From assembly GCA_002869095.1 (NCBI GenBank), contig PKTO01000256.1:1-6998 (forward strand): DNA of 6,998 nucleotides. Reading direction: 5' to 3'. Made by a program: the position numbers and the translations under genes. Positions 1 to 6,998 of this stretch are shown in pieces; position 1 is the first letter of the stretch, and each line of letters starts with the position of its first letter. The stretch is from Clostridiales bacterium. GTDB taxonomy: Bacteria > Bacillota > Clostridia > Peptostreptococcales > BM714. Below the pieces are notes generated by a model. It was not told the DNA's origin, did no database searches, and was given only the letters and a program-made list of their open reading frames with translations.

Positions 1-8
1 GAAAGACT

Positions 9-1391
9 ATGATTCACAAGTATAGACACAAGGGAATGAACATTGTTTTAGATATAAACAGTGGAGCGGTTCATATAGTGGATGATGCGGCATACGATCT
101 TCTGGATGCATATTCTGAAAACGGGCTGGACAAAGAAAATGATGTTTTCAGCAAGTGCGAGGAATCGTATGGAAAGGAAACCGTGGAAGAGGCAAGGACA
201 GAAATCGATGCTCTTATTGAATCCAAAGAACTTTTTGCAAAAGACATATTGGGAGAAAATCCGCTGCTTACCGCAAAACCGGTAGTAAAAGCCATGTGTC
301 TGCATGTTGCCCACGACTGCAATCTAAGATGCGAGTATTGTTTTGTCGCCCAGGGGGACTTCAACGGAAAGAGGAGTCTCATGTCCCTGGAAACAGGCAA
401 GAAGGCCTTGGACTATCTAATGGAAAATTCGGGAAACAGAAGAAACCTGGAAGTCGATTTTTTCGGAGGAGAGCCTTTGATGAATTTTGATGTCGTTAAG
501 GAGCTCGTCCATTACGGAAGAGAAAGGGAAAAAGACACCGGGAAGCATTTTCGTTTCACACTGACTACAAATGGTGTTCTTATGACCGACGAGGTAATGG
601 AATTTTTGGACAAGAACATGGACAATGTGGTCCTCAGCATAGACGGAAAGAAAGAGAATCATGACAGGTTGAGGTATTACGCGAGCGGGAAGGGGTCTTT
701 TGACGATATCTATGAAAAATTCAAGAAATTCGTTGAAATGAGAGAAGACCGTCTGTATTTTGCGAGGGGTACTTTTACATCCTACAACCTGAATTTCGCG
801 GACGATGTCCGTTTTCTTGCAGACGGCGGCTTCGACAGTCTGTCGCTTGAGCCTGTAGTGACAAAACCGACCGAACCGTACGTGCTGAAGGAAGAACACC
901 TGCCCGTAATATTTGAACAATATGAGGCATTGGCCGATGAAATAATAAAGCGCCATGAGGAAGGCAATCCGATAAACTACTATCACTTTGAAATAGATTT
1001 GAATCAGGGGCCATGCGCATACAAGCGTTTGTCTGGATGTGGAGCCGGAATAGAATACTTGGCGGTAACCCCGGAGGGGGCGCTTTATCCATGCCATCAG
1101 TTTGTGGGAGAGAAATCGATGGAGATGGGTACGCTTGACGATTCTTACGAAGATTTGAAGAAACCCTTGGATTTCAGGAATGCGCATGTTTATAAAAAGG
1201 ATTCTTGCAGGAACTGCTGGGCAAGATTCTATTGCGGAGGCGGCTGCCATGCAAACGCCTACTATTCAAACGGAAACATTTTCGAGCCGTATGAACTGGG
1301 TTGCGAAATGGAAAAGAAGCGTGTCGAATGCGCAATATATGTAAAAGCCGCATTGAACGAAAAAGGAATAGAACAAAGGAAACTCATATAG
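9..1391 (+). CDS. scfB: SCIFF peptide thioether maturase, radical SAM/SPASM protein
   Basis: This 460-residue protein is predicted to cut S-adenosylmethionine reductively and form thioether cross-links from Cys side chains in the small SCIFF precursor (six cysteines in forty-five residues); studied homologues are CteB and Tte1186. Seen in the sequence: an N-terminal part (about 1-90) starting MIHKYRHKGMNIVLDINSGA, which I take as the family's PqqD-like peptide-recognition region; the radical SAM CX3CX2C motif at C104, C108, C111; FFGGEPL at 151-157; and a complete SPASM cysteine set: C344, G357-X4-C362, C400-X2-C403-X5-C409-X3-C413, then C432. These should bind the SAM-cleaving 4Fe-4S cluster and two auxiliary clusters. 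C336 and C441 are further cysteines in the C-terminal half. Length and N-terminus fit the family, so the start at 9 is preferred over the Met at codon 10; only GAAAG is left of its ribosome site before the window edge. The precursor gene should lie just upstream. The family call is firm; the substrate is inferred. Confidence 0.95.
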   Translation: MIHKYRHKGMNIVLDINSGAVHIVDDAAYDLLDAYSENGLDKENDVFSKCEESYGKETVEEARTEIDALIESKELFAKDILGENPLLTAKPVVKAMCLHVAHDCNLRCEYCFVAQGDFNGKRSLMSLETGKKALDYLMENSGNRRNLEVDFFGGEPLMNFDVVKELVHYGREREKDTGKHFRFTLTTNGVLMTDEVMEFLDKNMDNVVLSIDGKKENHDRLRYYASGKGSFDDIYEKFKKFVEMREDRLYFARGTFTSYNLNFADDVRFLADGGFDSLSLEPVVTKPTEPYVLKEEHLPVIFEQYEALADEIIKRHEEGNPINYYHFEIDLNQGPCAYKRLSGCGAGIEYLAVTPEGALYPCHQFVGEKSMEMGTLDDSYEDLKKPLDFRNAHVYKKDSCRNCWARFYCGGGCHANAYYSNGNIFEPYELGCEMEKKRVECAIYVKAALNEKGIEQRKLI

Positions 1392-1401
1392 GGGTGCAGA
1401 T

Positions 1402-1902
1402 ATGATAAAGAACTACAAAGAAAAGATGCCGAAAATACATTCTTCGTGCTATATATCCGAAACAGCAGACATAATAGGAGATGTGACGCTGGAAGAAGAT
1501 GTAAATGTATGGTTCGGGACCGTAATCCGTGGAGATGAAAATTATGTGAAAGTCGGCAGGGGGACCAACATACAGGACAATTGCACACTGCACATTGCAA
1601 GGGACTTACCCTGCATAGTGGGTGAAAATGTGACTGTGGGGCATGGGGCTATAGTTCATGCGTGCACGATTGGGGACAGAGTCCTTGTCGGGATGGGAGC
1701 AGTTATTTTAAATGGCGCAGTCATAGAGGATGATGTTATAATAGGAGCCGGGAGCCTTGTTCCTCAGGGCCGAAGAATTCCCAGCGGATCGATGGTAATG
1801 GGAACACCAGGCAAGGTTGTGCGTTCATTGACAAAAGAGGAAATGGATTATTTTGAAGTTTCAGCTAAAAATTACGTAGAACTGGCGTTGGATTATAAAT
1901 AA
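1402..1902 (+). CDS. gamma-class carbonic anhydrase family protein (left-handed beta-helix)
   Basis: This 166-residue protein should fold as a left-handed beta-helix of hexapeptide repeats (about 20-140) with a short C-terminal helix, and assemble as a cytoplasmic trimer with metal at the subunit interfaces. Repeat-type turns are visible from IIGDVTL through VIIGAGSLV, followed by the GTPGKVVR segment typical of the YrdA/CaiE/CamH branch. H64, H81 and H86 fit the three metal ligands of archaeal Cam (the 5-residue spacing of the last two is kept), and R43 and D45 fit its conserved Arg and Asp. The acidic loop carrying Cam's proton-shuttle Glu is absent, as in the short CamH-like proteins, so reversible CO2 hydration is possible but not certain. 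It starts 10 bases after scfB; an AGGGGTG ribosome site (1390-1396) overlaps the scfB stop codon and supports the start at 1402. Being sandwiched between scfB and secD suggests co-transcription. No signal peptide is seen. The family is sure, the activity is not. Confidence 0.9.
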   Translation: MIKNYKEKMPKIHSSCYISETADIIGDVTLEEDVNVWFGTVIRGDENYVKVGRGTNIQDNCTLHIARDLPCIVGENVTVGHGAIVHACTIGDRVLVGMGAVILNGAVIEDDVIIGAGSLVPQGRRIPSGSMVMGTPGKVVRSLTKEEMDYFEVSAKNYVELALDYK

Positions 1903-1907
1903 AACAC

Positions 1908-1914
1908 AAGGAGG
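1908..1914 (+). promoter_or_regulatory. Ribosome binding site of secD
   Basis: AAGGAGG lies 9 bases before the ATG at 1924, which opens the frame with the expected SecD membrane anchor. Another ATG at 1919 is 4 bases from the site but reads ATG-CTA-TGA, so it encodes only two residues and overlaps the secD start. The position of the site and the encoded protein decide for 1924. Confidence 0.85.
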
Positions 1915-1923
1915 AAAGATGCT

Positions 1924-3177
1924 ATGAAAACAAAGAACATCACACTTTTCATAGTCGTAGTCTTGGTTGTAATTGCAGCAGTTTTTACAGCTTTAAATGG
2001 CATCGATGCGGGGAATCTGAAAATCGATTCCATCAGCGATTCAATGAAACTGGGACTTGACATCGAGGGTGGAGCGTACGTGGTTTTGGAAGCCGACACC
2101 GATGAAACTGGAGAGGCTTTGGCAAAGACGATGGATCAAACCCAGGAAGTCATAAGAAGGCGCGTTGATGCAATGGGATTGACGGAACCTAACATAGTCC
2201 GAGAGGGGACCAATAGGATAAGGGTGGAACTGCCCGGAGTAAGCGATGCACAGGACGCGATAGAGGCAATAGGCAAGACGGCGCAACTTCAATTCGTAAT
2301 GGTTGACGGAACAGTTATTTTGACAGGGGAACAAGTCAAGAATGCTGAATTGACTTTTGACCCCAAGACTGACAAGCCGGCTGTTGCGCTGGTATTCAAT
2401 GGAGACGGGACTGAGGCTTTCAGGCTTGGAACGAAAGAAGTTGCCGGATTGGCATCGCCCAACAATATAATGCCCATAGTGCTTGATGACGAAATAATTT
2501 CGGCACCGAGGGTAGACAGCGAGATATCCGGAGGAACGGCCATAATAGTAGGTGACTTTACTGTTGACGAAGCCTCCAATCTTGCCGCACTGATCAGGGG
2601 AGGAGCCTTGCCTGTTGATTTGACGGAAGTTCAAACCAAGGCAATAGGCGCGACATTGGGAATCAATTCCCTCAACACAAGCGTGAAGGCGGGTATCGTA
2701 GGTCTTTTGCTGGTGCTTGTATTCATGATTGGATATTATAGGATACCTGGATTTGTGGCGAGCATAGCCCTTATGCTCTATATTGTTATCGTTCTTTACA
2801 CTCTTGTGTTCATGAATGCCACATTGACGCTTCCCGGAGTTGCAGGGCTTGTATTGTCAATAGGAATGGCAGTGGATGCAAACGTAATAATATTCGAACG
2901 GATAAAAGAGGAAATCAGAAACGGAAAGACGCTCAGGGCGTCTGTCGACTCGGGTTTCACAAAGGCGTTGAGAACTATTGTGGATGCCAATGTGACTACT
3001 TTCATAGCTGCTATTGTGCTGTATTATTTCGGATTGGGCCCGATTAAAGGCTTTGCGATCACATTGATGATAGGTATTGTAGCCAGTATGTTCACGGCTG
3101 TTGTAGTTACAAAGATGCTACTCAGGATTTTTGTGGGCATGAATTTGACTAAAAATGTCAAGATGTACGGCGCGTAG
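1924..3177 (+). CDS. secD: Protein translocase subunit SecD
   Basis: SecD is an RND-family membrane protein that pairs with SecF, binds SecYEG and uses ion-motive force to pull exported proteins across the membrane and release them outside. Seen here (417 residues): an N-terminal membrane segment at about 7-24; the conserved LGLDIEGGAYVVLEAD stretch (44-59); an extracytoplasmic domain to about 250, including DDEIISAPRV (188-197) and IRGGALPVDL (224-233); then a cluster of probably five membrane helices between about 255 and 402. GMAVDANVIIFERIKEE (314-330), in the membrane part, contains the conserved Asp region used for ion coupling. The length is that of compact Gram-positive SecD, shorter than the E. 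coli protein because the large periplasmic domain is reduced. secF follows 14 bases later, as usual for this pair. YajC is not in the window and could lie upstream. Confidence 0.97.
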   Translation: MKTKNITLFIVVVLVVIAAVFTALNGIDAGNLKIDSISDSMKLGLDIEGGAYVVLEADTDETGEALAKTMDQTQEVIRRRVDAMGLTEPNIVREGTNRIRVELPGVSDAQDAIEAIGKTAQLQFVMVDGTVILTGEQVKNAELTFDPKTDKPAVALVFNGDGTEAFRLGTKEVAGLASPNNIMPIVLDDEIISAPRVDSEISGGTAIIVGDFTVDEASNLAALIRGGALPVDLTEVQTKAIGATLGINSLNTSVKAGIVGLLLVLVFMIGYYRIPGFVASIALMLYIVIVLYTLVFMNATLTLPGVAGLVLSIGMAVDANVIIFERIKEEIRNGKTLRASVDSGFTKALRTIVDANVTTFIAAIVLYYFGLGPIKGFAITLMIGIVASMFTAVVVTKMLLRIFVGMNLTKNVKMYGA

Positions 3178-3191
3178 GGAGGGGAGCAAAG

Positions 3192-4079
3192 ATGAAATTT
3201 AAAATTTGCGAAAATTACAAGATATGGTTTGGGATTTCTTCGGCAATCATCATCATCGGACTGATTGTGGCCATAGCTTCCGGGTTGAATTTCGGAATCG
3301 ATTTCACTGGTGGAACAATGATGCAATTCGATATGGGAAGAGAATTCAATGTCGAGGAAATACAGGAGGTTCTTGCCCCGTACGAACTCGACGCGGATGT
3401 AATACATGCGGGATCTGAAAATCATGAGGTCATCATAAAGACGAAGGTGAATCTCTCAAATGCCGAAAGGATAGAAATTTTCGATTCGGCAAAAGAGGCG
3501 TTTGGAATCGAGGATTCGGCATTCGGTCAAACCGAGCAGTTTGGCCCGACAATAGGGGACGAAATAAAGGAAAAGGCTTTGATTTCCATATTGCTTGCAT
3601 CAATCGGAATGCTTATGTATGTGACTTTCCGTTTTGAATACAAGTTCGGAGTCTCCGCAATAATAGCCCTTATGCATGATGTGCTTATAGTCATGGCCAT
3701 ATATTCGATTTTCAGAATACCCGTCAACAGTTCTGTGATAGCGGCAATCCTTACAATCGTGGGATATTCAATAAACGATACAATCGTTGTTTTCGACAGG
3801 CTTAGGGAAAACATAAAGTATATGAACAAAAAGAGCCATTTTGAAGTGGCGGACATAAGCATAAGGCAAACACTGAGAAGGTCATTGAATACATCGCTTA
3901 CAACCTTGCTTGTAATAGGAAGCCTTTATGTGCTGGGAGTGGAGTCCATAAAGGAATTTGCCCTGCCGCTTTTGGCGGGAGTCATTACAGGAACGTATTC
4001 ATCCATTTTCATTGCGAGCCCGGTTTGGGCAATCTGGAAAAACCGTGAGAGCAAGAAACACAGTTACAAAGCCGCATAG
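3192..4079 (+). CDS. secF: Protein translocase subunit SecF
   Basis: SecF is the partner of SecD in the accessory complex of the Sec translocase. Visible in the 295 residues: a first membrane helix (about 12-31); the hallmark FGIDFTGG (34-41); a small extracytoplasmic domain (about 42-125) ending in FGPTIGDE (117-124); and five more predicted membrane helices (about 127-146, 153-173, 180-201, 234-250 and 257-281). GYSINDTIVVFDRLREN (191-207) is the counterpart of the SecD motif IV-type segment and carries the conserved Asp. The tail is short and basic (KNRESKKHSYK), expected in the cytoplasm. A GGAGGGGAG ribosome site at 3178-3186, directly after the secD stop, supports the start at 3192. It is the last gene of the first unit; a stem-loop follows 20 bases after its stop. 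Length and motifs are normal. Confidence 0.97.
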   Translation: MKFKICENYKIWFGISSAIIIIGLIVAIASGLNFGIDFTGGTMMQFDMGREFNVEEIQEVLAPYELDADVIHAGSENHEVIIKTKVNLSNAERIEIFDSAKEAFGIEDSAFGQTEQFGPTIGDEIKEKALISILLASIGMLMYVTFRFEYKFGVSAIIALMHDVLIVMAIYSIFRIPVNSSVIAAILTIVGYSINDTIVVFDRLRENIKYMNKKSHFEVADISIRQTLRRSLNTSLTTLLVIGSLYVLGVESIKEFALPLLAGVITGTYSSIFIASPVWAIWKNRESKKHSYKAA

Positions 4080-4099
4080 CGGATGGAATTGGACCAATA

Positions 4100-4130
4100 A
4101 AATGGCGGCTTTTGCCGCCATTTGAATTTT
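4100..4130 (+). terminator. Stem-loop terminator after secF
   Basis: A perfect 10-base-pair stem (AAATGGCGGC at 4100-4109 with GCCGCCATTT at 4114-4123) closes a TTTT loop and is followed by GAATTTT. It fits an intrinsic terminator, but the T run after the stem is broken by GAA, so it may leak. The stem is nearly symmetrical, but no gene converges from the right, so termination on the + strand is the sensible reading. It probably separates the scfB-secF unit from lapA-recJ or attenuates read-through. Confidence 0.75.
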
Positions 4131-4220
4131 GCGGCAGCTGCGGGATAAATTTTCATTGATGTTGAAGGAAAAAGGGTATGAATATAGAAATCATTACTAT
4201 CAAATATTGGAGGGAATGCC
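4131..4220 (+). promoter_or_regulatory. Leader region before the LapA-like gene, weak promoter candidate
   Basis: This 90-base stretch between the terminator and the next gene would have to hold any own promoter for the downstream pair. The best match I see is TTGAAG (4162-4167) with TATAGA (4183-4188) at 15-base spacing, or TTGATG (4156-4161) with TATGAA (4177-4182) at the same spacing; both are poor sigma-A matches. A self-complementary GCAGCTGC sits at 4134-4141. The promoter is inferred from gene layout more than from sequence. Confidence 0.25.
4208..4214 (+). promoter_or_regulatory. Ribosome binding site of the LapA-like gene
   Basis: TGGAGGG ends 6 bases before the ATG at 4221. It decides the start against the out-of-frame ATG codons at 4178 and 4216, which open frames without a recognisable protein. 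Confidence 0.8.
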
Positions 4221-4592
4221 ATGCAAATTTATTTTATATTGTCGCTTTTGTTTGCAGTAGTCGTTGCGGGTTTCGCAGTGATAAATTCCGAAATGATAGA
4301 AATAAGCTATTTCATCGGGAAGGTGGAAGTGGCCCAATCGGTTGTAATACTTGTTTCAGCGGCATTCGGAGCGCTGATAATGGGGCTTTTTGCAATCTTC
4401 AGCAAATTTAAGAGCGGGCTCAGAACCAGAAAGCTAAACGGCAAAATCAAAGTTCTCGAAAAGGAAATCGAGGGCTACAAAAAAGCTGAAATCAAAGCCG
4501 CGGAAGAAAAGGCCAAATTGGAAGAGGAAGAAGCCAAAAGGGTTGAAAAAGCAATAGAGGAACTTGGGGAAGACGCTGTGGAAAAAAAGTAA
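4221..4592 (+). CDS. Small LapA/DUF1049-like membrane protein with charged coiled-coil tail
   Basis: This 123-residue protein has the LapA-domain (DUF1049) layout: a membrane helix at about 3-20, a short outside loop containing NSEMIEISYFIGKVEV (22-37), a second membrane helix at about 39-60, then a cytoplasmic tail. The tail (about 66-123) is extremely rich in Lys, Glu and Ala and should form a coiled coil, as often seen after this domain. In E. coli, LapA (YciS) works with LapB in control of lipopolysaccharide assembly; homologues in Gram-positive bacteria have no established role, so no gene symbol is given. It sits between a probable terminator and recJ, with 15 bases to the recJ start, so the two are likely co-transcribed. 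The domain is recognised from the pattern of two helices, the N-S-E-phi-phi-phi loop and the length; function unknown. Confidence 0.8.
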   Translation: MQIYFILSLLFAVVVAGFAVINSEMIEISYFIGKVEVAQSVVILVSAAFGALIMGLFAIFSKFKSGLRTRKLNGKIKVLEKEIEGYKKAEIKAAEEKAKLEEEEAKRVEKAIEELGEDAVEKK

Positions 4593-4607
4593 AGGTCAGG
4601 AGCCGAA

Positions 4608-6998
4608 ATGATATTCAGAAGCAATAGATGGGACATTAAACCGAAACCTGATCCGGCAGATGTAGGCAGGCTTGTCAAAGCGTTTGGAATAAGTGGAATG
4701 ACAGCCTCCCTTCTTTGCAATAGAAATATGGCGGAGCCAAATGATGCGGAAGTTTATTTGAATCCGTCCATGGACAGGATGAGGAATCCTTTTGACCTGA
4801 AGGACATGGATGTGGCTGCTGAAAGAATAAAAAAAGCCATGAACGAAAATGAAACCATTTGTATTTATGGAGATTATGATGTCGACGGAGTAACATCCAC
4901 TGCAATATTATCGACATATTTCAGGAATATCGGATACAATAGCGTATTCCACCATATACCCGACAGAAAAACAGAAGGATACGGCCTTAACAAAGAAGCT
5001 GTAAGAACCATATTCGAAAAAGGATGCGGATTGATTATAACTGTGGATTGCGGCATATCCTCCTGCGATGAAATAGAATACGGGAAAAAGCTGGGAATGG
5101 ATGTAATAGTAACAGACCATCACAAGCCGCCGGCGAATTTTCCAAAGGCTTGCGCAGTTGTAAATCCCAAAAGGGATGATTGCGGTTTCGGCTTTACGGA
5201 GTTGGCGGGAGCAGGCATAGCATTCAAACTGGTCCAGGCGCTGCTCGATGAAAACGACGATTTGGGTCCTTATTTGGAATTGTCGGCACTGGGTACGGTT
5301 GCAGATGTAGTGCCATTGACGGATGAGAACAGGATCATAGTGAAAAAGGGCCTTGAAGTGCTAAACGGGACCACCAATCCGGGCCTGATTGCTTTAAAGG
5401 CTGTTTCAGGCCTTGGGGACAGATCTGTTGATGCCGGGAATATTGCATTCATGTTGGCGCCGCGAATCAATGCGGCCGGAAGAATGGGCAGTGCGGACAT
5501 TGCCTTGGACCTTCTTTTGTCGGAGGATGCAGGCGATGCGGATAGATTGGCCAACTGCTTGAACGATATGAACATGGAAAGACAGTCAATTGAAGAAAAT
5601 ATACGCATTGAAGCCGAAGAATTGATAAAAGAAGGCAAATTAAACGAGCAAAATATGATTGTTGTCGGCAAGACGGGCTGGGATTCCGGAATAATAGGAA
5701 TAGTAGCGTCCAAGATAAGCGAAAAATATTGCAGGCCGGTTGTTATGATAGCTATGGATGAATCCATAGGCAAAGCCTCTTGCCGTTCTTTTGGTGCGGT
5801 TGACCTCTATGAATTGCTGGACTCCTGCAGGTCTTACTTCATCAAATTCGGGGGGCATAAGTATGCTGCCGGGTTTTCGATTGCGGAGGAGAATGTGATT
5901 CCATTCAAAAGGGAAATCGAGGCCTTGGCGATGGAGAGAATCTCGGAATCCGAACTGGAAGCGAAAATCAGTGTCGATTCTGTTGTGAACGCAAAAAAAA
6001 TCGACTTCAATGCAATCGATGAAATCAGCCTCATGGAGCCATTCGGTTGCGGCAACCCCCGCCCAAAGTTTGTTTTGAGGAACTTGAAATTGGACAATTT
6101 CAGATATGTGGGAAAGAACGGAAAGCATCTTAAGGCGTCTTTGTCGGAAAACAACAGGGTTTTCGACGCCATAGGCTTCAATATGGAAAAATACAGCCGT
6201 TTTTTAAAAAGAAATCAAAGAATTGATATTGTCTTCAATCTTGAAAAGAATGTGTTCAGGAATGTAGAATCCATACAACTTAATCTTAAGGACGTCAGAA
6301 TAAAAGAAAGGGCATGTTACGCCGAAGGCGATTTGGGGAGAAGATACCTGAATGCTTTTCCGGCATTTTTTAAAAAAATGTCACTAAGGAATGATTCATC
6401 CCATGAAGAAGGTGCAAAACAAGGGGGAGAATCAATAGCTGACATGGTGTTTGAAGACGGGACTGTCGTGGCGGTTTATACGCTGGACGGTTTGTACAGA
6501 CTTGTTGAACAAATGGAGGAGAAGCTTGCCAAAGGTTTTAAAACGGCTGAAAATTTATACTTTGGCAATGAAAAACCATCCGTTTCTGCATTTCATATAG
6601 CGGTTCTGCCGGTCGATGACCTTATTGCCGACAGGGGATACAAAAGAGTCATCAATTTCGACGGCTACAAAATGGCATTCGGGACAGATTGCATTGATCT
6701 GTCCGAACAGTTGGACAAAAAATCGTTCGAGAGCATGATAGCGGAGATGATTCCCGACAGAAGGCATCTTGTCGACATCTACAGGATTCTCATGAAAAAC
6801 GGCCCTTCAGGGCAAGTTGAACTTGAAAAAAGCGTGAACGTGCCCTTTCTCAAGTTTAGCGCGTCGCTTTGGATTTTAAAGGATTGCGGGCTCATTGACT
6901 TCAAGAACGGAACATATGAGGTATGCGAGGCTCCTGAAGAAAAAATAGACATATTTGAAAACGGTCTGTTCAAGAAATTGAATGAATATTTGCAGAGA
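4608..6998 (+). CDS. recJ: Single-stranded-DNA-specific exonuclease RecJ (3' end beyond window)
   Basis: RecJ degrades single-stranded DNA 5' to 3' in recombination, mismatch repair and base-excision repair, using Mn2+/Mg2+. The reading frame stays open from 4608 through 797 codons to the window end. Catalytic motifs of the DHH superfamily are complete: YGDYDVDG (D89, D91, D93), VDCGIS (D147), TDHH (D170, H171, H172) and GTVADVVPL (D233). The DHHA1 domain shows GWDSGIIGIVASK (357-369) and GGHKYAAGF (415-423); the OB-fold domain begins near MEPFGCGNPRPKF (476-488). Residues from about 568 onwards form the extra C-terminal region found in long Firmicutes RecJ proteins (B. subtilis RecJ is near 790 residues), so only a short piece is probably missing. 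AGGAG at 4598-4602, 5 bases before the ATG, supports the start. It lies 15 bases after the LapA-like gene. No frameshift was seen; an A8 run at 5993-6000 is read in frame. Confidence 0.96.
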   Translation, partial: MIFRSNRWDIKPKPDPADVGRLVKAFGISGMTASLLCNRNMAEPNDAEVYLNPSMDRMRNPFDLKDMDVAAERIKKAMNENETICIYGDYDVDGVTSTAILSTYFRNIGYNSVFHHIPDRKTEGYGLNKEAVRTIFEKGCGLIITVDCGISSCDEIEYGKKLGMDVIVTDHHKPPANFPKACAVVNPKRDDCGFGFTELAGAGIAFKLVQALLDENDDLGPYLELSALGTVADVVPLTDENRIIVKKGLEVLNGTTNPGLIALKAVSGLGDRSVDAGNIAFMLAPRINAAGRMGSADIALDLLLSEDAGDADRLANCLNDMNMERQSIEENIRIEAEELIKEGKLNEQNMIVVGKTGWDSGIIGIVASKISEKYCRPVVMIAMDESIGKASCRSFGAVDLYELLDSCRSYFIKFGGHKYAAGFSIAEENVIPFKREIEALAMERISESELEAKISVDSVVNAKKIDFNAIDEISLMEPFGCGNPRPKFVLRNLKLDNFRYVGKNGKHLKASLSENNRVFDAIGFNMEKYSRFLKRNQRIDIVFNLEKNVFRNVESIQLNLKDVRIKERACYAEGDLGRRYLNAFPAFFKKMSLRNDSSHEEGAKQGGESIADMVFEDGTVVAVYTLDGLYRLVEQMEEKLAKGFKTAENLYFGNEKPSVSAFHIAVLPVDDLIADRGYKRVINFDGYKMAFGTDCIDLSEQLDKKSFESMIAEMIPDRRHLVDIYRILMKNGPSGQVELEKSVNVPFLKFSASLWILKDCGLIDFKNGTYEVCEAPEEKIDIFENGLFKKLNEYLQR

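Noticed and set aside
417..1250. A 277-codon open frame on the - strand inside scfB
   Set aside because: It lies wholly antisense to a strongly supported gene, has no recognisable domain and an implausible mix of residues; it is a shadow of scfB codon usage.
4080..4220. The intergenic gap as a riboswitch or small RNA gene
   Set aside because: Only one simple hairpin and a short palindrome are visible; I could not match any known riboswitch core, and the stretch is too short and unstructured for a confident RNA call.
4178..4411. A 77-codon + strand open frame starting before the LapA-like gene, preceded by AAGGAAAAAGGG
   Set aside because: It overlaps most of the LapA-like gene in another frame, its product has no recognisable features, and the stronger TGGAGGG site serves 4221.
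5270..5773. A 167-codon open frame on the - strand within recJ
   Set aside because: It is antisense to the DHH/DHHA1 part of recJ, where the + strand shows conserved catalytic motifs; no own ribosome site or domain was seen.
5993..6000. A8 run in recJ as a possible frameshift or slippage site
   Set aside because: The frame is continuous across it, and conserved RecJ motifs lie on both sides in the same frame, so neither a sequencing error nor programmed slippage is needed.

Overview
The window looks like a piece of a chromosome from a low-to-mid GC member of class Clostridia (Firmicutes). The evidence is a SCIFF-type radical SAM/SPASM peptide maturase, whose family is close to universal in Clostridia; strong AGGAGG-like ribosome binding sites; compact separate SecD and SecF of Gram-positive size; and frequent use of ATA, AGA and AGG codons. 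Finer placement (for example Peptostreptococcales/Tissierellales versus other Clostridia) is a guess. All six genes are on the + strand and the coding density is high. I saw no tRNA, rRNA, CRISPR array, insertion sequence, long repeat or sign of recent transfer.

Layout. 9-1391 is the SCIFF maturase (scfB type), starting only 8 bases into the window, so the small precursor gene expected just upstream (scfA) is not visible. 1402-1902 is a gamma-class carbonic anhydrase family protein. 1924-3177 and 3192-4079 are secD and secF. These four genes are separated by only 10-21 bases and look like one transcription unit. A 141-base gap follows (4080-4220), with a clear stem-loop at 4100-4123 that probably ends or attenuates the first unit. 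Then come a small LapA/DUF1049-like membrane protein (4221-4592) and recJ (4608 to the window end, still open at codon 797), separated by 15 bases.

How the genes fit together. SecD and SecF join the SecYEG translocase and use the proton or sodium motive force to complete protein export. ScfB is expected to install thioether bonds in a ribosomally made Cys-rich peptide. Its placement in the secDF transcription unit suggests, by inference only, shared expression with or a link to export. The gamma-carbonic-anhydrase homologue keeps its metal-binding histidines. RecJ is a single-strand 5'-3' DNA exonuclease for recombination and repair and probably shares only the neighbourhood. I recognise every gene family here. 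The least understood elements are the SCIFF system, the role of the carbonic anhydrase homologue inside its operon, and the LapA-like protein in a bacterium that probably has no lipopolysaccharide.
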